DNA from: Entamoeba histolytica HM-1:IMSS
Lineage: Eukaryota > Evosea > Mastigamoebida > Endamoebidae
Reading direction: 5' to 3'
NCBI RefSeq assembly: GCF_000208925.1
Contig: NW_001915015.1
Location: 13,919-38,875, forward strand
DNA length: 24,957 nucleotides
The position numbers were made by a program, and so were the translations under genes. The stretch's first letter is position 1; each line of letters opens with the position of its first letter. This document shows positions 8,768 to 17,454 of the stretch, in pieces. The notes under the pieces are model-generated. The model was not told where the DNA came from. It worked only from the letters and a program-made list of their open reading frames with translations, and searched no databases.

Positions 8768-9454
8768 ATGACTAACTCTAATCTCTCACCTGAAGAAATT
8801 AGACTTCTATTCATTAAAAAAGAAAGAGACATGATTATAATGGGATTTAACTATCTTGATATTCTTGCTATTTACCACCCAAGGTATTATAATAATGGGT
8901 TTCTTCCTACTTGTCTTGATTTATTCTTCCAATCTCATCCAAAAATGCCAAATGTTCCTTTAAGTGCTGATTTATTTATCTCTTCTAAACAACCAATCCA
9001 TAATAATGATAATGATTTGCCATCCATTATTCCAAATACTACTATTCCTTCTGGAAATACTGAAAACGTTATTAACAAAACTACTCACAAAAATAAGGAG
9101 TCTATTATTAGAAACAGTGAAAATCAGGTACCAATTAATACTAATAATGCCCTTTCTTCTAGTCCCCAAAACGATGACCAGATGGTTGTAGATGATGATG
9201 AGACATTAGAAGAAGACAACGAAGACGTTCGTGCATTGAGACAATTACTTGCACTAGAAAAGAAACAACAAGAAAAGAAAACGAAAAAGCCAAAAAGAAC
9301 TATTTCTTCTTCTGAAAAATCTAAGAAAACACTTTCTAAACAAAAAAGAGTTAGTGACTCAGAAGAAGTGTTATTTATACCTGATTCGTATGTCCCTCAA
9401 TCTAAAATACACACTAGAAGTTCTACAAGACATAAAGCTTCTCAGAACATTTAA
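8768..9454 (+). CDS. Lysine-rich protein with an N-terminal YLDI segment, paralogue 2
   Basis: A 228-residue protein from the preferred ATG at 8768. A longer frame begins at 8723 and adds 15 hydrophobic residues that have no counterpart in the paralogue. Residues 9-66 match the N-terminal segment of the preceding gene's product: E-E, I-K-K-E, M-I, N-Y29-L-D-I, I-Y, then G-F and P-x-V-P. A polar N/S/T-rich linker follows, then an acidic patch (D-D-D-E...E-E-D-N-E-D) and a basic tail with K-K-T-K-K-P-K-R, which resembles a nuclear localisation signal. There is no membrane segment. The shared segment and adjacency point to a tandem duplication whose tails have since diverged in length and sequence. 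Function is unknown; nuclear residence is inferred from composition only. Confidence 0.75.
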   Translation: MTNSNLSPEEIRLLFIKKERDMIIMGFNYLDILAIYHPRYYNNGFLPTCLDLFFQSHPKMPNVPLSADLFISSKQPIHNNDNDLPSIIPNTTIPSGNTENVINKTTHKNKESIIRNSENQVPINTNNALSSSPQNDDQMVVDDDETLEEDNEDVRALRQLLALEKKQQEKKTKKPKRTISSSEKSKKTLSKQKRVSDSEEVLFIPDSYVPQSKIHTRSSTRHKASQNI

Positions 9455-9872
9455 TTAGCCTCAACACAAGAACCTTAATAAAAAAAAATCTAACTGTTTA
9501 TTTAAATGAATCATTTTTTTAATCTTAGCTTTTTGTTTGTTCTTTCTGTTATTGCAACCGAGTATAACTAAAATAATTTTTTTTTCCTTCATTGAAAAAA
9601 TTAAAATCAAGATAGAACAAACATAAAAATACTTTTTAGATTTTCTTTCATTTTTTCATCAATTACTTTATATGAATTTCTTGTTTTTCATATTTAATTT
9701 TTTATTATAAATAATTAAATGTTATGTAAAACAAACAATTAAAAAAGAAATAACGCTAACCTGAAATTGAAAAAGTAATGAATAAAATAGTAAAAAATTA
9801 TTAATAAAGTTATTAGCAAAGTTTGCTTAAAAAGAAGAAAAAACAAAAAATACCAAAAAATCCATTCAAAAG
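9455..9872. other. Intergenic region and promoter of the large membrane protein
   Basis: About 420 bases of A/T-run-rich sequence with no gene. The sequence next to the following ATG reads as a plausible Entamoeba core promoter: GCTTAAAAAG about 40-50 bases upstream, then CCATTCA ending 4 nt before the ATG. Confidence 0.5.
9864..9868 (+). promoter_or_regulatory. Initiator-like ATTCA before the 9873 start
   Basis: ATTCA ends 4 nt before the ATG at 9873, within AAAAAATCCATTCA, close to the Entamoeba initiator AAAAATTCA. This supports the ATG at 9873 and implies a leader of only a few bases. Confidence 0.3.
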
Positions 9873-12863
9873 ATGAGCAAAAACATTGTCTTATCATTTA
9901 TTTTCATTATTTGCTGTATTGGACTTGAAGATTGGGTTGAACCTACTGGATTAAGTGGTAAAGAAAAAATTAGAAAAGCAACAGAATGGGCTGTGAAAAA
10001 AGTAAATTTAATTAAGGAAGAACAAGAGAAACATCCAGAACAAGTCTATATTCGTGGAGGTATATTTAGTACATCATTGTCATTGTATCCTAAATTAAAA
10101 ATGTTAGTTATTACATCTAATAAGGCGTATCCAATTAAATATAGTGACAAAAGTCAAGCACCAAAATTAAAATTAAATTATATTGACAAGGATGGACAAG
10201 AAAAAACTAAAGAATTTACTTATCATGTTAATACAGAAAAGTCTGGTGAACGTTTAAAAGATGTTGGATGGGAAAATTATTTCTTTCCATTGCCTGATTA
10301 TGTTGCTTCATATTCATTCCTTATTGAGCCAACACAAGAAACAACAAATAGTTTTGTTGCATTTTTGTCATACCCAATAAGTGGATATGCTATGAAAATG
10401 CCGTTGTTTGGAAGTACTTTTAAATCAGTACAAATAGAATCAACCAGTTCTATTGGAAATTCTAATGTTTATATATTTACAAATAACCATTATGTTGACT
10501 TTGATATCTCTCAGTGTCAGTCATTTATTGATTCTGGATTAGAACAGACATATGAAACTTCAATGGAGCGTTGGGAATCAATATTAGAATCTACAAATTG
10601 GGGATTTGGACAAGAAATGTCATTATTAGAGACTTTTACTTTTAATGGATTTTTCTGTTTCCCATTTGTTGATTATTCATTTTTATCAGATACAACAAAG
10701 GTATCAGGGAATTGGAGATATTGTCCGAAGTATAAGGAAGAAGAAGGGTTTGATGCTGATCCATGTTGTAATCCAAAAGCAGCAGGAAAATGTAATACTT
10801 TTCAAGAACGTCCATCAATTTATATTGGAAAAGAATCAGTTTGTGAATGGAACTACACCACTTTTACAGATATTAAATTAACTAACAGAGAAAAAATTCA
10901 GTTACAAGTTAGAAGTTATGGTATGCAAGAAGTTACACAAATCGTTCATAATTTCCATTTTGAAACTTTACCAAGTATATTTTGGAGTTTATTGAATTCT
11001 GGTAATAACAAACGATTGTTATGTCGTTCATTAATTTATAACCCTGAACCATATTATTCAAAACATAACACATGTCCTATTAATATCCAAACATATGATG
11101 GATTTAAACCATTAACTGGTGATCATTGTTATACTCCAACTCTTAATCAAATGGATCTCTTCACTGATGTATGTGAAAATTATTATGATGAATCAACACA
11201 AACCATGGCAGAAATACCTGATTCTTATATTAAAACAATTGTTTCATATATGGATGTAAAGAAAAGTACAGTGTTACATTACGATAGTGCTCATCCAACG
11301 TATTGTTATTCATATGATGGTAAAGTGTTTGAATCAGAGTCAGACAATAATGACTGTAGTGGTTATGTCTGTGATGTATATGGAAAAGGAAAAGTATTTA
11401 AAACTTTAGAAGCAGCAAAGAAGGAGTGTCCTCAGTTAGCAAGTAAATGTTGTATTAATAACCAAGGATGTGCCCTTTATAAAGGGTCAAGTGTAGATGC
11501 AAAATATAAGATTGTAGGTGATTCTTATAATCGATTCATTGATGTTTGGAATATGACACCAGAACAATGTACTGCCAATGTAGGAGGTTATTTAGGTAAT
11601 GTAGATGCAACTAAAGATGCTTCTGCACTTGAATGTTTAGAACAAGTTGTTGGATGCACTGATTATGTTTATGCAAAATTTGATAGTTGTGATGAAGCAT
11701 CATTATTATCTAACTTCTTTTCATACCATGAAAGAGATTTACCAACTTCAAAAACTTATCGGTTGAGAAGAGTAACTGCGGAAGAAGACAAGGATTCAGC
11801 TGGAGTAACTGTTGAGTATCGTGGTGTTAGAGATGAGTATGACACAATATATTCAAACTCATATTTAAAGAGTGTATTACCAACAATAAAAAAAGAGACA
11901 CAAGTGTTCTTTAAATATTTTAATAGAGAAATTTCATCATTTGTTACTAATTGTTTATTTGCTGGTTCAGAATCATATCAGTTAGCTATTACTGGTGTAT
12001 ATCCATTGACTATTAAGACATTAAATAGAGATAAGTCAACTGATTATCAAACATTAACTTTAAATCCTATGGGTTCAAAAGAGGATTTAACAATTTATGA
12101 GTTTGATAGATGTTATGCGTGTGGGTCAACTGTTATTATTGGAGTTTCTGATGGTTCATTGGATATCAAAGCAGTTCAATCACCACTAGCCAATTGGTGG
12201 GATAATACAAAGGATAGAGCAAAAGATAACTTAGGTTTTGAAATGCCAATATTTTATAATGATTCTATAGGTGGAAGAGATACTAATTTTATTATTGGTT
12301 ATATTGTTGGAGATGGATTAATGTTCCAGTCATTAAAACATAATTCAAAAGAAGATGTTTATATTGGAATTAGTGAATTTTCAAGTGTTGATTTTACTAA
12401 TACTTCATATTTCAAAATTAATGATTTCTTAAGGGTTAGAAATTTAACCCAGGTTCATTTTGATGGTAAGACTGATAACTATTTCATGGAGCCACTGTAT
12501 CTCAATTGTTTGTTGACACACTCTGATGAAAATAATTTGGTTTTTGATTTTACAAATACGTATACATTCTGTAAATTTAGTGCTGAACAATTAGCCTCTT
12601 TAGGACCAGATGACGCTATTTTCCCTATATATCGTTTACCAAAAGACCAGATTAAAAAGGAATATCCAACAGAAAAAGAAACATCAAAAATTATTGCTAT
12701 TGTTGTTCCAAGTGTTCTTGGTGTATTAATTATTATTATTGCCATAATTGCTATTGTTGTTGGAATTATTAAATATAGAACATATAAAGGACGACAGATG
12801 TTAAAAGAATATGATGAAAATGAATTATCTTCACTTGGTGGTCCTCTAATTCAGTATGACTAA
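9873..12863 (+). CDS. Large cysteine-rich type I membrane protein, family not recognised
   Basis: A 996-residue protein. Residues 1-18 are a clear signal peptide (basic N terminus, then a hydrophobic core with two Cys). The ectodomain contains about 27 further cysteines, including CC pairs and a C-rich middle (about residues 490-625), plus several N-glycosylation sequons such as N-Y-T, N-D-S, N-T-S and N-L-T. A single membrane helix spans about 940-966 (I/V-rich, one Pro). The roughly 30-residue cytoplasmic tail begins K-Y-R-T-Y-K-G-R and ends in I-Q-Y-D. This is the topology of a surface or endomembrane receptor-like protein. It lacks the CxxC arrays of the Gal/GalNAc lectin intermediate subunit and shows no recognisable HAP2 signature. 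The ectodomain has no internal repeat that I can see. Ligand and role are unknown. Confidence 0.85.
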   Translation: MSKNIVLSFIFIICCIGLEDWVEPTGLSGKEKIRKATEWAVKKVNLIKEEQEKHPEQVYIRGGIFSTSLSLYPKLKMLVITSNKAYPIKYSDKSQAPKLKLNYIDKDGQEKTKEFTYHVNTEKSGERLKDVGWENYFFPLPDYVASYSFLIEPTQETTNSFVAFLSYPISGYAMKMPLFGSTFKSVQIESTSSIGNSNVYIFTNNHYVDFDISQCQSFIDSGLEQTYETSMERWESILESTNWGFGQEMSLLETFTFNGFFCFPFVDYSFLSDTTKVSGNWRYCPKYKEEEGFDADPCCNPKAAGKCNTFQERPSIYIGKESVCEWNYTTFTDIKLTNREKIQLQVRSYGMQEVTQIVHNFHFETLPSIFWSLLNSGNNKRLLCRSLIYNPEPYYSKHNTCPINIQTYDGFKPLTGDHCYTPTLNQMDLFTDVCENYYDESTQTMAEIPDSYIKTIVSYMDVKKSTVLHYDSAHPTYCYSYDGKVFESESDNNDCSGYVCDVYGKGKVFKTLEAAKKECPQLASKCCINNQGCALYKGSSVDAKYKIVGDSYNRFIDVWNMTPEQCTANVGGYLGNVDATKDASALECLEQVVGCTDYVYAKFDSCDEASLLSNFFSYHERDLPTSKTYRLRRVTAEEDKDSAGVTVEYRGVRDEYDTIYSNSYLKSVLPTIKKETQVFFKYFNREISSFVTNCLFAGSESYQLAITGVYPLTIKTLNRDKSTDYQTLTLNPMGSKEDLTIYEFDRCYACGSTVIIGVSDGSLDIKAVQSPLANWWDNTKDRAKDNLGFEMPIFYNDSIGGRDTNFIIGYIVGDGLMFQSLKHNSKEDVYIGISEFSSVDFTNTSYFKINDFLRVRNLTQVHFDGKTDNYFMEPLYLNCLLTHSDENNLVFDFTNTYTFCKFSAEQLASLGPDDAIFPIYRLPKDQIKKEYPTEKETSKIIAIVVPSVLGVLIIIIAIIAIVVGIIKYRTYKGRQMLKEYDENELSSLGGPLIQYD

Positions 12864-13310
12864 AACATCTTCAATTTAAATTATAGACTTACAGTTTAGT
12901 ATTTATTTGTTTAAAGGAATATAAAAATAGAATGATTTTCTTACTATCAAACTCTTAAATAAACATATTATTTTTCATATTTGCTAAGAGGTAGTTTACT
13001 TTCATTAACACCTTTATTTATGGCAATAACTCTCTTTCATTTTCATTTAAACGTTACAAAACAACTTGAGTGAGTATTAACTAATAAATTAACAAATTCA
13101 TTAAATCCTCTCATTTGTAATTATTTTTTTCTGTTATTAACCTCTTTACTCAAAACTATTCTTAACTAATAAATATATTATTAAACATTTTGTTTTAACA
13201 ATCTCATTGTCTAGAAAGAGATGATAGTATCATATCATTAATCTACTCACTTGTTAGAAAGAGATATCCACTATTAATTTAAAACGAGTAAACTGTTCAA
13301 TGACCATTCA
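12864..13310. other. Intergenic region (about 450 bp)
   Basis: AT-rich with no gene. GTCTAGAAAGAGAT (13209-13222) is partly echoed by TTAGAAAGAGAT at 13253-13264, a short direct repeat just upstream of the ANTH gene. A uORF ATG lies at 13300. Confidence 0.5.
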
Positions 13311-13338
13311 ATGGAATTTAGTTTTAATATTAAATTAA
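13300..13338 (+). other. Short ORF overlapping the ANTH gene start
   Basis: An ATG 11 nt before the ANTH gene's ATG opens a 12-codon frame that ends at TAA 13336-13338, inside the gene and out of frame with it. If the mRNA starts upstream of 13300, scanning ribosomes would meet this start first. If the leader is very short, as is usual in Entamoeba, it is irrelevant. Confidence 0.35.
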
Positions 13339-14204
13339 ATATTGCCCTCTCTGAAACAACAAATATGGATATTTCTTTAGCTAATCAAAAGTATATTCAT
13401 TATATTATAAAGCACACTTTTAACAAAGACATTCGTATAATATCAGTAAGAATAAAAAATAAATTACAGTATGGTTGTTATACTGAGATTTTAAAAACAT
13501 TAATTCTTTATCATATTCTATCAAGAGAAGGTTCTTCTAATATTTTTACACAAATCGCAGATTTAAACACACGCCCAATAAAGAAAATTAAAGATATCAC
13601 AGACTTTGATACATCAAAATATTCATATTGGGTTTTTCATTATTTATTACCCCTTCAAAAGTCATTGTTATTTCATCGAAAATATCCTTTCTTTACTGGA
13701 AAATTTAGTCTTCCAAATGGAATAACTCTTCCTTCGTTACAACAAAATACTTATTCTATCTCAGTTATTCTTGAAAACCTTGTTAATATTTTCCATTCTT
13801 ATAAATCTGTTATTTTAGATTTCTTCAGTAAAAAAACATCGAATATGATATTACATCAAATGGTGTTATTATGTATTAAAGATATATTTGCTATTTATTC
13901 TTTAATAATAGAGTTAGCTAATTACCATGCACTTTTATCTCATATTCCCTTTGAACCATCATCATATCAAATGAGTGGGATGAAATCAAGTCTTGATTTA
14001 ATCACTTCTTGCTCTTCTCAAAATCATAGGTTAGCTTCTCTCATTCATTTGAATGCTATTGACCCAATTCCAATAAATCCAATCACAAACAAATCATTTG
14101 TTAAGCGTTATAATCTTGAGAACATAATTTCTAATGACCAACCAATAGCTGAACCCCCATTAGATACATCAAATGATACAGTAGGTTGTTTAATTTTAGA
14201 ATAA
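13311..14204 (+). CDS. ANTH-domain protein (AP180/CALM-like clathrin adaptor), compact form
   Basis: A 297-residue protein, nearly all ANTH domain. It shows the family helices in order: an S-E-T-T-N-M-D-I start, the K-T-L-I-L-Y-H-I-L-S-R-E-G helix (about residues 61-73), Y-W-V-F-H-Y-L (about 105-111) and a C-terminal I-K-D-I-F-A-I-Y helix (about 188-195). AP180/CALM proteins bind PI(4,5)P2 and recruit clathrin in endocytosis. The lipid-binding signature K-x9-K-x-K-H is altered: aligned by eye, its residues are E15, N25, K27 and Y28. Only about 70 residues follow the domain, with no NPF, DPF or obvious clathrin-box motif, whereas animal AP180/CALM have tails of several hundred residues. The N terminus is also slightly shorter than usual. 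It converges with the next gene, 63 bp between stops. Confidence 0.8.
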   Translation: MEFSFNIKLNIALSETTNMDISLANQKYIHYIIKHTFNKDIRIISVRIKNKLQYGCYTEILKTLILYHILSREGSSNIFTQIADLNTRPIKKIKDITDFDTSKYSYWVFHYLLPLQKSLLFHRKYPFFTGKFSLPNGITLPSLQQNTYSISVILENLVNIFHSYKSVILDFFSKKTSNMILHQMVLLCIKDIFAIYSLIIELANYHALLSHIPFEPSSYQMSGMKSSLDLITSCSSQNHRLASLIHLNAIDPIPINPITNKSFVKRYNLENIISNDQPIAEPPLDTSNDTVGCLILE

Positions 14205-14218
14205 TTGAAAATGTCTAA

Positions 14219-14239
14219 AAAAAAACAAGATGTTTTTTT
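14219..14239. terminator. Hairpin between convergent genes
   Basis: A 9-bp stem (seven A:T pairs, then C:G and A:T) closes a 3-nt AGA loop midway between the two convergent stop codons. It is symmetric, so either strand gives a stem flanked by T-runs. It could mark 3' ends for both transcripts, although protist Pol II termination does not depend on such hairpins. Confidence 0.3.
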
Positions 14240-14267
14240 ATTTTTGAACTTATTAAAAATTCAATTA

Positions 14268-16880
14268 TTAATCATCCATGAGATTGGAATGTTGTGTGTT
14301 GTTTGATTGTCGAATGAATACATAAAGGATATATCCAATAGCAATGATAACTGGAATGACTATAATACTATAAATCCATTTCATTGATTTCTTTTGTTTT
14401 TTCCAATGTTCAGGAATTGCAAATGTTTCCCTTCCTCTAATATTTAATCCATCAGACAAACATTTGGTATTCTTCCTATTAATAAATAACCATTGTTTAT
14501 TACACTCAATCGAACTTTTTAAATTTGTTCTCTTAGTTCCACTAACTAATTCAATATTAGTATTAATTAATTCTATTCCACCTTTGGCAAAAGCAACATA
14601 TTGTTGAGACTTTCTTTGTGTATTGAATTCTACTAGATTCGTTGTTCTTAATTCAATATTAACACCATCAAAAATAACTTTAGTAAATGTAAGAGCATGT
14701 TCATTAATAAGATTCAAATAGATGTTAGAGTCAATGATTTTACTGAATAAGTTTGTCTTAAAAACACCTTGTGGATGAATTTCAAATTCACAATTATTTA
14801 TTTCAAGATATTCTTCAGGGTTGTATGAATAAAAACTGCCCCCATTCTCAATAATCACTTTAGCATTAGAAAATAAATTTCCTATTATTTCTAATGAACC
14901 AGTAGATGTAATAGCAAAGAAACCATTTTTAATTCCATCAACGTTTAATATACCAAGAGATAATAAAGAAGTTACTCTAACTAATGAAGAAGTTCTTAAA
15001 GACAATTCTAAAATATTAGTATGAGATGAAATAGTTAATTTTTCAACTTCAACTTTATTGATTGTTGTAAGTTCTCCTTCATTTTGAACTTCAGAATTAA
15101 CAATAACCAATGAACGTGCATGAACTTGTCCAATAGACTGAACATTATTAGTATTTAATTCAATAATGTCATCTTCAAATATAAAATTTAGTGCTGAAGG
15201 ACTGACACTTTTACAATGATCTGGTAAATTCACTAAAAGTCCCATATTATATTTTCCATTTGGTTGTTTTGGAATTTTACAATTAAGATAAGAGGTTGGT
15301 TCCTGTACGTTTTCTATACAAAAGAATGCACTAACTTTATTTAAGTCAATAACCACATTACTATTTTCATTTACAGTAATCAAATTTTGTCCCATACTAC
15401 TTACTAACTGAAAACATGCATCTATTCCATCATTGTCAACACCAAGTACTGAAACAAAATCATCAAAGAAGAATTTGCTTTGACTTTCATCAATAAAGAT
15501 TGGATAATTTTGTGAAATAATCGATAATTCTTCAACAATTATTTCAATTGGTGTTTTCGTATAAATGTGACCATCCGTCAAACTTAATTCAACTCCATTA
15601 AAAATGCTCTTAAATAGACTTTTATTTGAACCAGCATAATATAATGAATTTTCAATAGACATTTTTGTATTTTTAAATTCTGAATATCCTTCTATATAAA
15701 CTGACTTTAGTTCAAGCGTTGAGTCTTCAGACATTAAACTTTGGACATGTGTGTTTACTAATTTAAGTGAAGCCTGTGACTCTACAATAACATTTTCTAA
15801 TGAAATGTCTTGAATAGAAATCTTTCCTGATTTAATAATTAAATTACTGCATTTAATGGTATTTCTTCCAAAATCTAATGAGTTATCATTATTAATATCA
15901 ATTATTAAACTAGTTAATTTTTTTGAATTCCATTCTTCTTTCCATAAAGCAGACTTCAATAAAAGTATTGTTGGAATAACAGAATCTCCATCTTGTTTTT
16001 CTTCAAATGGACATCTTTCAATATTAAATTGATTATCTTTAAATATACAAGTTATTGGTTGACAAGCAACGTCTGTTGTTTCTTGTGAAACATAAAATAC
16101 TTCATATCGAGCACATTCAATTTTAAGTTTTCCTGTTAACTTAGTTCCTGTGACATCTTGAACAACAAGAGAATCAATAAACTTTTCTGCGATAATATTT
16201 TCTGAATGAATTAAAGGAATACTAGAGATAAGCCCTTTATTCATTTTAATAATAAATTTACCAATTTGAAAGTCATCTGTTGAAGGAACTAATAAATGAA
16301 AATTAGCTGTTTCAAGAGTAATAGAATTGATTTTAATTTTTTCTGGTAATAATACCTCTGACCTTCCACTAACATTTATATCATTAATACTTCCTTGTTC
16401 CATAACTAAATTTCCATCAATATCTAATTGATTTATATTTCCATTATATTTAATGTTTGCTTCTGATGTTATGATTATATTAGGGTTTCCATTACTTGAT
16501 TTAATTATTGTATTTACCCCAAATGTTATTTTATTTTCATTTGTTGCATTAAGTTTTTCAATAATAAGTTGATTATCTGATAATTTTCCATCATTATTAA
16601 AAATGACATCACTAGTAACTTTAATCTCTGTAATAATATTATTTTGTGTTTCAAAAGTGTTTTTTGAATTGACAATTAATTTATTAACACTTTCTAAAAG
16701 TATATTTCCATTAATTTCTTCATTTATAATAAAAATACACTCAGGACTATTAGCAACAAAGTTTCCATCATTATTTTTACACTCACCAACAAACATGTTT
16801 GTAGTTGATACAGTACATGTACATTCATTAGAATAAGAATATTGAATAATTCCTAACAAGACTAAGAAAATGACTTTCAT
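14268..16880 (-). CDS. Type I membrane protein with a beta-solenoid-like ectodomain, family not recognised
   Basis: An 870-residue protein. Residues 1-17 are a signal peptide (M-K-V-I-F-L-V-L-L-G...), followed by a small Cys cluster (five Cys by about residue 48). The ectodomain is rich in I, N, S and L with short alternating strands such as L-I-I-x-K-L-N and V-I-I-E-N-G-G-S. That pattern resembles the turns of right-handed beta-helices seen in some surface and adhesin proteins, including Pmp-like proteins. A membrane helix (about 835-856) leads to a 14-residue tail. Several N-glycosylation sequons are present (for example N-A-T and N-V-S). It is the only minus-strand gene here, divergent from the EF-hand gene across 574 bp and convergent with the ANTH gene. 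A surface role is inferred from topology; the beta-solenoid call needs structure prediction. Confidence 0.82.
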   Translation of the reverse strand: MKVIFLVLLGIIQYSYSNECTCTVSTTNMFVGECKNNDGNFVANSPECIFIINEEINGNILLESVNKLIVNSKNTFETQNNIITEIKVTSDVIFNNDGKLSDNQLIIEKLNATNENKITFGVNTIIKSSNGNPNIIITSEANIKYNGNINQLDIDGNLVMEQGSINDINVSGRSEVLLPEKIKINSITLETANFHLLVPSTDDFQIGKFIIKMNKGLISSIPLIHSENIIAEKFIDSLVVQDVTGTKLTGKLKIECARYEVFYVSQETTDVACQPITCIFKDNQFNIERCPFEEKQDGDSVIPTILLLKSALWKEEWNSKKLTSLIIDINNDNSLDFGRNTIKCSNLIIKSGKISIQDISLENVIVESQASLKLVNTHVQSLMSEDSTLELKSVYIEGYSEFKNTKMSIENSLYYAGSNKSLFKSIFNGVELSLTDGHIYTKTPIEIIVEELSIISQNYPIFIDESQSKFFFDDFVSVLGVDNDGIDACFQLVSSMGQNLITVNENSNVVIDLNKVSAFFCIENVQEPTSYLNCKIPKQPNGKYNMGLLVNLPDHCKSVSPSALNFIFEDDIIELNTNNVQSIGQVHARSLVIVNSEVQNEGELTTINKVEVEKLTISSHTNILELSLRTSSLVRVTSLLSLGILNVDGIKNGFFAITSTGSLEIIGNLFSNAKVIIENGGSFYSYNPEEYLEINNCEFEIHPQGVFKTNLFSKIIDSNIYLNLINEHALTFTKVIFDGVNIELRTTNLVEFNTQRKSQQYVAFAKGGIELINTNIELVSGTKRTNLKSSIECNKQWLFINRKNTKCLSDGLNIRGRETFAIPEHWKKQKKSMKWIYSIIVIPVIIAIGYILYVFIRQSNNTQHSNLMDD

Positions 16881-17454
16881 CTCAAGAAATGCTTTTATTT
16901 GTTTTTTAGTTTTATTTTATTTATTTTTTAATGATTTTTTTTTTAGAAATTCTTTTTAAAAAAACTGTTTCAACCAATGAGTCATGACTATAACAAATGG
17001 TAAACATTATTCAACACTTTCACTCTATTCTTTGATACTATAACAAAAAAAGTAGAAATTATATTCAACATTGGCATGTTTATAAGATGGTGTTTTTATA
17101 TAAGTTGTTCATGAAATATTTAAATTAGTTAATTAAAGTAATTACATTTATTTATAAACAAAAGACTTTAAAATTCTAAGACATTTAATTATTATCTCTT
17201 CTTTTTATTTGAAAATTAGATTGGTTTATTTTTTTTTGTTCAGACTGTAGCACTTCTTTATTAACAAAGTAAATATATACTGAATAAAACAAGATTTAGT
17301 CTAACAAATCTCATAAAATTATTTACTAGAATATTTCTATTTTATTGTTTTTATTTCAGTAAATTCAGGACGAGTTTAATTAAAAAACTGAATTGTTAAA
17401 TACTTTTATGTTGAACTAAAAAATAAGAACTTAAAAATATAAAGTGCTTAGTTA
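16881..17454. other. Shared divergent promoter region
   Basis: 574 bp between two divergent start codons, AT-rich with no gene. It must carry the promoters of both the solenoid membrane protein (leftward) and the EF-hand gene (rightward). No clear GAAC or TATA consensus was found. Confidence 0.5.

Noticed and set aside
8644..8832. 62-codon minus-strand frame upstream of the smaller YLDI gene
   Set aside because: It overlaps the start of the real gene antiparallel and has no protein-like features.
9873..12863. The large cysteine-rich membrane protein as the gamete fusogen HAP2/GCS1
   Set aside because: The topology is similar, but I see none of the conserved HAP2 cysteine and motif pattern.
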